Source: Usnea hakonensis
Taxonomy: Eukaryota > Ascomycota > Lecanoromycetes > Lecanorales > Parmeliaceae
Length of the DNA: 64,000 bases
Reading direction: 5' to 3'
NCBI GenBank assembly: GCA_013423325.1
Contig: BLJB01000026.1
Location: forward strand, 434,001 to 498,000
The position numbers and the translations under genes were made by a program. How positions within the stretch are numbered: the first letter of the stretch is position 1; each line of letters begins with the position of its first letter. The notes under the pieces were generated by a model that saw only the letters and a program-made list of their open reading frames with translations, searched no databases and had not been told where the DNA came from. Positions 56,912-64,000 of this stretch are shown here, piece by piece.

Positions 56912-57404
56912 TTGAATAGATTTGCTTCTTTAAATATATATTGAAAAATGCGCAAATTTGCGTCAGAATTGAAGGACTAGAGCTTCGTCTCCGGACATTT
57001 GGCGAGCATCCTAGCTATCAATGCCAGAAATTTGTATATAATTAAATATTGCTAAATCTATATAGATCTACGACGGGGGGAGACACGTAGAGTCCTGGGC
57101 AAGCTTCAACCCTGAGGCTGTGAGAAGATCGTGTCTCCCTAATAATTGTGCCGAGGTACGCCACTCTTATCGATAAGGATGGGGCGGTGGGGCATACTTT
57201 CAGCCACTGTCCCAACATTTCGTTTTCTTCTCTGCTCCATTTATCCATTTATTGCTATATATTCAATTCGTACAACTTCTGAACTGTTCTGATTGTCCGT
57301 TGAATTGCAGGTTCGCTCATTGCCCGTTCAAGGATTACAAAGACTTGTAAATCTACACTTACTCCGGAACCTGAGCATCTAGCATTTAAGAAGTCGGAGT
57401 GGAA
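56912..57404. other. Intergenic region
   Basis: AT-rich upstream flank of the tRNA (5' side) and promoter of the next gene. No gene is seen. Confidence 0.5.
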
Positions 57405-58280
57405 ATGGCATTGCACGAGGCGCAAATCCAGCCTGAGTATGGCCAAATTCCTCGGCCAGCTTCGCCAGTGTACAGGTTGCTTCCCAGCGCCTTACAGAAT
57501 GGACTGCAGCCTTTGACCTTGGTCCGAAGAAGCCTCAGCAATTACAGCCTTCGATCACGACGAAGGGTCACCAGCCTAGCCATGTGCCGCACCAAGAGGG
57601 AAGATGCGCAAGTTGTTGAAGTTGGGGGGGCCATCGCGAGCCCTTGCGAGATGGACAGTGCCGAGATGTCTGGCGTACGTTGGAGATTTGCCCGTCACGG
57701 TAGGATTTAGCACAGAGAAGTTCTACGATAGTAGCTGACAAGACCAGGCTCGAACACCCTTCAGACTTCGCTTGCAGAATCTCAAAGCTCAAATGCACAA
57801 ACCCAGGCTTTCTCCCGCCAAATTTACATTGACGCCGTGGCATACCTTGCCCAGGGCCTTCCTTGCGACCTCACTGATCAAGAAATTCTTCATCTGAGGA
57901 ATGCTCTTCCAGAACCACTGACAGATTTGACACCTCCAAGAGAGATTCCCCAAAAGAAACGCACTCCTTCACTCCTCCATCGCAGCCTCGCTTCCACAAT
58001 CGTTGCCATTTGCTTATTAGTTCGCTTGGCATTCCCTTACATCAAGCTCTTTATTGCAGCAGTTTACAGCTACGACCGCACATATAATGTTAGGGAAAGA
58101 CTATTCGCCTTCGGCGTCACTGCTGCAGATTCACTAGGGAAAACAAGCATGGCATTGGCCGGTACAGCGATGACCAATGAGGTAGTCCTAGGAGCAGTGA
58201 CATACTGGGTAGATGGAATATGTGGCGGTGTGAGCGAAGGGCTCGGAGAGGGAATGAAAGTGATTGAAGCTCAACCCTGA
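57405..58280 (+). CDS. Conserved hypothetical fungal membrane protein
   Basis: Exons 57405-57699 and 57748-58280 (intron GTAGGA..branch CTGAC..CCAG), 275 aa. N-terminus MALHEAQIQPEYG; a basic, Ser/Arg-rich first half; after the intron SRQIYIDAVAYLAQGLPCDL and LTDQEILHLRNALP; then one or two hydrophobic helices (STIVAICLLVRLAFPYIKLF) and a Gly/Ala-rich C-terminus (SMALAGTAM, GGVSEGLGEGMKV). Resembles a widespread uncharacterised family; no known domain name can be given. Confidence 0.7.
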
Positions 58281-59969
58281 GGAAAAGCTTTACGACATTA
58301 GCGTGACAACAGCTTCCTAAAAATCCTCACTCTTGTCATGGTCGTTGACCCTCAACACCCTCCAGTTCTCGAAGCCGGTCCAAACAAAACAGCTGGGGAC
58401 TATGTCTATTTCGAGCCGTCCCTGGTCCTTGGAGACTTCTCGCGCTACTCACAGCAACAGCCCCATTTGACGATGTGCTACCGCTACCTTGGAGACAAAA
58501 TGCTCAGTCTCACCAAGCCAACTAGCAGATTTGTGCCGGGACACTACGCACGCTGACGTCACATTATGACTCGATATAGTCCTGCTCGGAACTACCAAGG
58601 GACCGATCTCCAGTGAGGCCCGTTTCTCTCAACTTGACCTGTACCTCATGAAATGAGGGCCAGGCAGGTCAACAGAACAATATGGAATCGAGACTTGTGG
58701 CACAGTATGAGTCTCGCCGCTCGTTCAATACTTTAATCTTCAGAGACGAAAGCTCTCACAAGTGGGATGATTGAGGGCACAATAGTATGCATGAGTGAAA
58801 AATTGGATATTGGGCAGTGGGCATTGTTGAGTAAAACTGCTGTCTCAAATATTACTATTATTCTTACAGCTCATCCAGATCATGTGATTCCGTGGACTTT
58901 ACTGCGCTTCTGGTTCGTCACATGGCATTTCCTTGGCTAGAGTACCTCAAATCTCCTTCTCCGCTACATCGACCACTATGTACAATCTTTCCTCGTTCCC
59001 TCCTCCTTCCACTATTGAAGGTGCGAGGGACATTCTAATCATGTCACCTGACATGGCTTTCGAAGTCACAAAGTTTTCCCCATCTCCACTTCCGAGTCAC
59101 GATGTGAATATTTCACATACCACCCTCTCCTCCACTCTCCGACCAATTCCCCTCTCCTTACACATCAAAACTACGATCCAAGTTCTCATTCCATCTACCT
59201 AGTCTTCCACAGCCATCCATACAACACACATCATCCATAAAAGGTAACTACCCCCGCCATCAACTTCAACCGCCATACCTATACCGAAACGTGATCCATT
59301 CATCTACATTTTCTGAACCATCCTCGGGGTAAATTGAAGTAGCGATTGTTGCGAGCGAGGATGTAGCTTCACCTTTCTGGTTTATTTTCCTGTGTTCGGC
59401 TGTCCGGCATATGGCTTTGTAAAGAGTCAAGGCCGAGATCCTGCAAGATTTTATATAACGCCTTTTCCTGCATTACATGCGTACTTTGCGCGCTTTCGAT
59501 GCGTGGGGTATAGGGAGTACTGGTAAATGCAAATAAAGGAGGGAGGGAAGGAGGGAAGGGAAACGCACTGCTTTAAGAGTGTGGAGTTTCTGGTGCGAAT
59601 GAAGGATGAATGTGTAATGTATGGGCTCTAGCTAGTAGGTAGTAGTAGTGCAACTTTGTTACATTGAAATATAAAGGAGTGGGCAGCGTTCCTTTTTTGT
59701 GTGTCGTCTCACTGTCATTTTGTGGGTGGTCAAGGCTCTGTGGTGTACTGTTACCTTTTCTCATTTGATCTTCAAAGTGTATGGTCCTTTATTGAGGATT
59801 GGTAGGGTTGCAATTGAGGTGAGGACAGTTTCTCAATGCGCATTGTCTCTCTGTTTGGGCTTGTGTGGCATCTATTCGCGAGCGAAGTAGCATTCATCCA
59901 TTCATTCAATCTATGACCTTTTCCCACCAACCCTCTATTTTGATAATCCTTCTATTACCATCCCCCGCT
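58281..59969. other. Gene-poor region
   Basis: About 1.7 kb; the ORFs here lack coding character. A purine-rich GGAGGGAAGGAGGGAAGGG tract lies at about 59540-59558. Confidence 0.5.
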
Positions 59970-62050
59970 TCAAACACTAGGCCGACTCCACTCCCCATTC
60001 GCCCTAATACTCCTCCCCCACCTCGAAAACAGAAACGGCACCGGCACCAAAATAACCGCCACGCACCCGAAAATCGTATTGCCCCAGCCGATGCCGATGT
60101 TGTGATACATGGGCCCTACGAAGAGGGGGAAGGCGCCCGCGAACATGGCGCGCAGGAACATGTTGGCCGCGACGGCGCTGGCGCTGTAGCGGGTGAAGGT
60201 GTCGACGAGGTAGTTGAGGGAGGATTGGAAGATGGCGGTGAAGCCGACGCCGGTTAGGAAGATGCCGATTATGGAGGGCCAGTAGTTGATTTTGGGGTCG
60301 GAGGACCCTATGGTGGGGGTGTTAGTTGGGTTGTGACTTGCTTTTGTGGGTCCTTGTTGAGGAGGGGGAGAAAGGAGGAGGAGGAGACTTACAGCCGAAT
60401 AGGAAGAGCCCGATTGCAAATAATACACCGCCTATCATCATGGGTGGCAGTCTAGCTTCTGGCACGGACCGGTTTCCGTTTGCCCTGAACTTTTTGAAGT
60501 AGTCTTTGTTGTTGTATATGTTCATTAGACCAGCGACGCACATGCCCATTAGCATGGCCAGGAAGGGAAGGTTTCCTGTTACCGGGCCCCAGTGTCGGAC
60601 TTCTTGGAAGGCTATTCCAAATCCTCCGAGGTTGGCGTACAGGATTCCTGGTACTTTGTGTCAGTATGATACTGGGGATATTGCGCTTACAATGCTCAAG
60701 GAGAACGGTGCGAGACTTACCATAAACGAAGGCGGAGTATAGAGAGATGAGGAAGCAGATTGGGGTGAAAAACATTTGAATGGGCCGAACGAGGTATTTC
60801 TCCACCAATTCTTTCAACGAAACATTCCACTCCTCGTGCTGAGACAAGACGTATGATTAGCCAACCGCGAGGTGGACGGAAACAAAGCTATGGGATATAC
60901 CTTTGCATGTAAGGCCCAATTTCCAGTCTTATGCCTGAGTTTTTGCGCTTTATACACCAGCAAGGCTGGTCCATAACTCTCATCCAGTATAATTACGTTT
61001 AGTACTAGCTGCGCCATCATTAAGATGCCTGTCAGATACTCCGTCCACCTCCACCGTAAATGACTAGATGTAATCGCGCCGCCAATGACCGGCGCTATGG
61101 TCGGTCCACCAACAACGGCAATGGCGTAGCCCACCATCGCCATCCCACGCTGCTCAGGAGACCATATATCGAAGAGCACGCCACCAGTATTGGTGACAGG
61201 AGCGCTGCCGAAGAATCCAGTGAAAAAGCGAGTGAGTAAGACGGTCTGAATATCTTTGGCTGCACCTGTCGCAAACGAGAAAATGGCAGCGATGAAGTAG
61301 GGCTATATAAAGATGTTAGCGTGTAGTCTAGAAGAAGAGAAAAACCGAGCGCAACAATAGCCCAGGCGAGATTTACCGCGAGCACAGCCGTTTTACGCCC
61401 ATAGACCTGTAAAGACCAGTCAGCTTTTTCGTCCGGTCATGACTTTATCAAGAGATTGACGTGGATCACACCTCACTCAGTGGGGCCCAGAGTAGTGGCC
61501 CCAGTCCAAAACCAAAGACCACCATGCTTATTCCTGCCGTCGATACTGGTATAGTGGTATTAAAATCCTCCGCAATCTGCTGCACACCCGCCGAATAAAT
61601 CGCCGAAGCAAAGGTGACCCAGCATGTCGTGAAACCGTACAAAATAGTTGTGATAACCTTTTTCCTATATGGCCAATTTATGGGTCGGTATGGGTCGTCT
61701 TTGCCGTCAAAGTCTACAAGTACCTCATCTCCGGTTGGCTCTTTTGGTATATGATAGCTGTAACGTTGGGGGACAATGGGTATCTCGAGACTAGGTTTGC
61801 CTGTATCGACGGTTGCGATGGAGCTCCGACGTGAGCTACTAAGGCGCACGGAATGCGGGCGGGGTTGATATGGATTGCGGACTCCTGGGGATGAGGGGTT
61901 GTTGGAGATAAAACGCTTCCAGACTTCGTAAGTATCACCTGTCCATTCGTACTTATTGAGTCCAAATGAATCTGCCCTGCTCCTCTGCTTGTATGCTGGG
62001 TGCAACTGCTCGAGATCTATACCCTCGTTGGTGGAGACGATTCCAAACAT
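59970..62050 (-). CDS. MFS transporter, DHA1/polyamine-transporter-like
   Basis: Exons 62050-61472, 61406-61377 (30 nt), 61302-60901, 60838-60721, 60647-60393 and 60307-59970; 573 aa, all phases consistent. A long cytosolic N-terminus (about 125 residues, with NPYQPRPHSVR and a YRPINWPYRKK entry to TM1) is typical of fungal DHA1 exporters. Signature loop WAPLSEVYGRKTAVL between TM2 and TM3, with RFFTGFFGSAPVTNTGGVL in the TM4-5 region; the second half has LFAIGLFLFGW and the family-typical NYLVDTF..YSASAVAANMFLRAMF. Likely proton-driven export of polyamines or toxic compounds. Confidence 0.9.
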
Positions 62051-63261
62051 TTCTGCTGAACACTAAGTGTCCCACTGATCGTGGGAAAAGGTGAGTTAAG
62101 GCAAGACATTAGTTCAGTGGGACCGGCCATTATTTGAATACTGGGCACTCGGGAGTTACCACTGTCCGGCGGAATGGCCACAGCTTGAGCAAAAGCTGAA
62201 TACAGGAGTCAGCGCCTTGTGTTGGATGACTTTTATTGGTAATATCGGGATATCCCTGCAGCTCGGGTCCGAATTTTCTCGCTTGCCTAGGATGTAACGA
62301 CGCTAGACTTGAGCGCTTCATACTTGGTATCATGAAATCGAGCGGATTCGTAATCAGAATGGTAGAAGATATTACAAGCTACATAATCACCAATACTTAC
62401 ACTTTCCAGCGTCCTCTTTCTGACCAAATGGCTCATAGGAAGTATCAGGCTAGGCACATAGGCAGTCCGATTGACCCGCTTGGCAGCCCTAGCAAAGAGA
62501 CATTGGAAGCAGTGATATAACAATAATGATGATAAGAAATAGTCATATCTGTCTACTTCACATCTAGACTATAGACATAGAGCACATCATTGGCGTCAGC
62601 GTGTATAACGAATTCGACAAATATCGTTGCCAGTATGTAGAAGTTTCAGCCCACCTTTGCCGTCTATACTGATTCAAAGCTATGCCATGATATCTGGGAA
62701 GATAGGAGGATGGACTTGGTTGTGCACAGCAACAGAGATGCTGGCCATTAATGTTGTAGAAAGACATACACTTACAACGTGCCCTATGTCAGCGGGAAGA
62801 GTTTCAATATCTGGACGTTTCACTGTCTTTGATCTTTGACAGTGGTTGGCGGATTGATGCTTGGCGCAGAATCCGAATCAGCTGCCAAGAGATTCGGACC
62901 CGACGCTTCTAGTTTCGCGACCGAGAATTAAAGGATCAGCGGCAGGGTCTAATCCAGAAACTTCAAATATCCGTCGGTTCTTCTACTTTGAGCTGCTTCC
63001 GCAACAACAATGTAAGCAAGAGCACATCATCTCACCTCTCTAGAAGACTATTCAATCCATACTGATATCTGTAATCATACCAGCACGTCATCAAATTGCC
63101 AAGAGCCGAGGGTCAAATTAGGTGGCATCTCATGTTCAGCATGTCTTGCCGGATGCTTGCCGATAAACGCGGTCAATCTATGCTCGTAACCGGAAAAAGT
63201 ATCTAGGAGCTACCTTTAAGATTGATTGACCTCGCAAATGACTGAATATTGACCTATTGGT
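62051..63261. promoter_or_regulatory. Divergent intergenic region between MFS and Zn2Cys6 genes
   Basis: About 1.2 kb with no gene recognised. A divergent transporter-regulator pair often shares such a region; control of the MFS gene by the regulator is inference. Confidence 0.4.
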
Positions 63262-64000
63262 ATGGCAACACCAATGTCTCCGGCCGCTTCACCAAAAGGG
63301 AAGGGCCAAGGCATCAAGAAAAAATCGATTTCCTGCACCTCATGTCAGCAGCGCAAAGTGAAGTGCGACAAGGGCCAACCAATATGTTCTAATTGCTCTA
63401 GACACCGCGCTAGCTGTGTTTATTTGGAGCCCGCACCACCACAGCGAAAGAAGCGAAAGTCTCCCGAAGAACAACTAAGGGGTCGCTTGAAAAGATATGA
63501 GACTTTGTTGGAAATACACGGCATTCAGGCCAATGATGACCTATATCAGGACTCGACACAAACAGGGAACAACAATGGACTCGAGGCGTCACAGTCGCCT
63601 GTTCTCACCGAGCAGATGCCAAGAAACAAGAATGGCATTTCCCATGTTGCATCCAAGCCACCTGGATACTCAGTTGCAGATGATGGCAAGCAGAGTTTCA
63701 TTGAAAGCCCCCTGTGGAATGTTTTGAGCGAGGAGCTCCAGGGACCCGTTGATATGCTGCGTTTGTCTCAGTCTAATGGGAGAGACAGTCACCAATTTTC
63801 GAGTGGGTCCCCATCTGAAGGTTTCCTCAATGCTGGAGACTTTCTCCTCAGCAACGCAGCGATCCATTCAGCTCTTGAGTTGAAGGCCTTGCATCCGAAA
63901 CCACTGATGATCTTCCGGCTCTGGCAGGTTTTTCTTGACAATATCAATCCCTTAACCAAGCTGATCCATGCTCCAACAACACAACAGCGCCTACTGGACG
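63262..64000 (+). CDS. Zn(II)2Cys6 transcription factor (5' part, runs off the window)
   Basis: Open from ATG 63262 to the window end (246 codons). The zinc cluster is at about residues 25-52 with Cys spacing 2-6-6-2-6 (CTSCQQRKVKCDKGQPICSN, then CSRHRASC), preceded by a basic stretch and followed by a KKRK linker and a short coiled coil (EEQLRGRLKRYETLLEIHG). Near the end LWQVFLDNINPLTKLIHAPT marks the start of the fungal_trans middle homology region. It is a DNA-binding regulator, divergent from the MFS transporter at 62050. Confidence 0.92.
   Translation, partial: MATPMSPAASPKGKGQGIKKKSISCTSCQQRKVKCDKGQPICSNCSRHRASCVYLEPAPPQRKKRKSPEEQLRGRLKRYETLLEIHGIQANDDLYQDSTQTGNNNGLEASQSPVLTEQMPRNKNGISHVASKPPGYSVADDGKQSFIESPLWNVLSEELQGPVDMLRLSQSNGRDSHQFSSGSPSEGFLNAGDFLLSNAAIHSALELKALHPKPLMIFRLWQVFLDNINPLTKLIHAPTTQQRLLD

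Noticed and set aside
1..64000. CRISPR arrays, bacterial operons or ribosomal RNA
   Set aside because: No regular spacer repeats, no ribosome-binding sites and no rRNA signatures; gene structure is eukaryotic.

Overview
This is nuclear DNA of a filamentous ascomycete (Pezizomycotina). Genes are split by short introns of about 35 to 210 nt with GT(A/G)..YAG borders and CTRAY-type branch sites. The inventory includes fungal kinesin-1, the 151-residue Rad6 E2, a fungal tetraspanin, Zn2Cys6, DUF6594 and ankyrin proteins, small secreted cysteine proteins, and a cellular RNA-dependent RNA polymerase (RdRP) fragment. The class cannot be fixed from sequence alone; Leotiomycetes, Dothideomycetes or Sordariomycetes all fit. 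Many real genes had to be rebuilt by joining reading frames at splice sites; exon coordinates are given per gene.

Layout. 0.6-13.8 kb looks like a biosynthetic neighbourhood: an NRPS-like synthetase-reductase (C remnant-A-T-R), a divergently transcribed 2-oxoglutarate/Fe(II) oxygenase, a drug:H+ antiporter-type MFS transporter, a transaldolase, and a 3,4-dihydroxy-2-butanone-4-phosphate synthase. The last two act on pentose-phosphate sugars, so the group may supply a C4 or C7 sugar unit to an amino-acid-derived product; this is inference. 14-25 kb is a zone of decay and accessory genes: a helicase remnant with two in-frame stops, a fungal-specific gene with an in-frame TGA, a RING protein, two neighbouring small secreted four-cysteine genes, and an RdRP fragment lacking its catalytic half. 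24.5-34 kb holds an AAA_28-type ATPase, a DUF6594 membrane protein, a third four-cysteine secreted protein, two neighbouring hypothetical genes that share a C-terminal motif, and long gene-free stretches.

35-46 kb is core genome: kinesin heavy chain, Rad6 (with one GC-AG intron), DUF202, tetraspanin and a SAP-like protein. 46-58 kb has an ankyrin protein whose conserved C-terminus is cut off by an in-frame TGA, a triple-WW protein, a protein built of repeated cysteine modules, a large secreted modular protein, two copies of a dispersed repeat, a tRNA-Glu(CTC) gene with an anticodon-loop intron and an extra insertion in the T-loop, and a conserved membrane protein. 60-64 kb has a second MFS transporter and the start of a Zn2Cys6 transcription factor that runs off the window.

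Main points for follow-up: the NRPS-like/transaldolase/RibB neighbourhood, the T-loop-interrupted tRNA-Glu, the repeated in-frame stop codons in accessory genes, and the four-cysteine secreted family.
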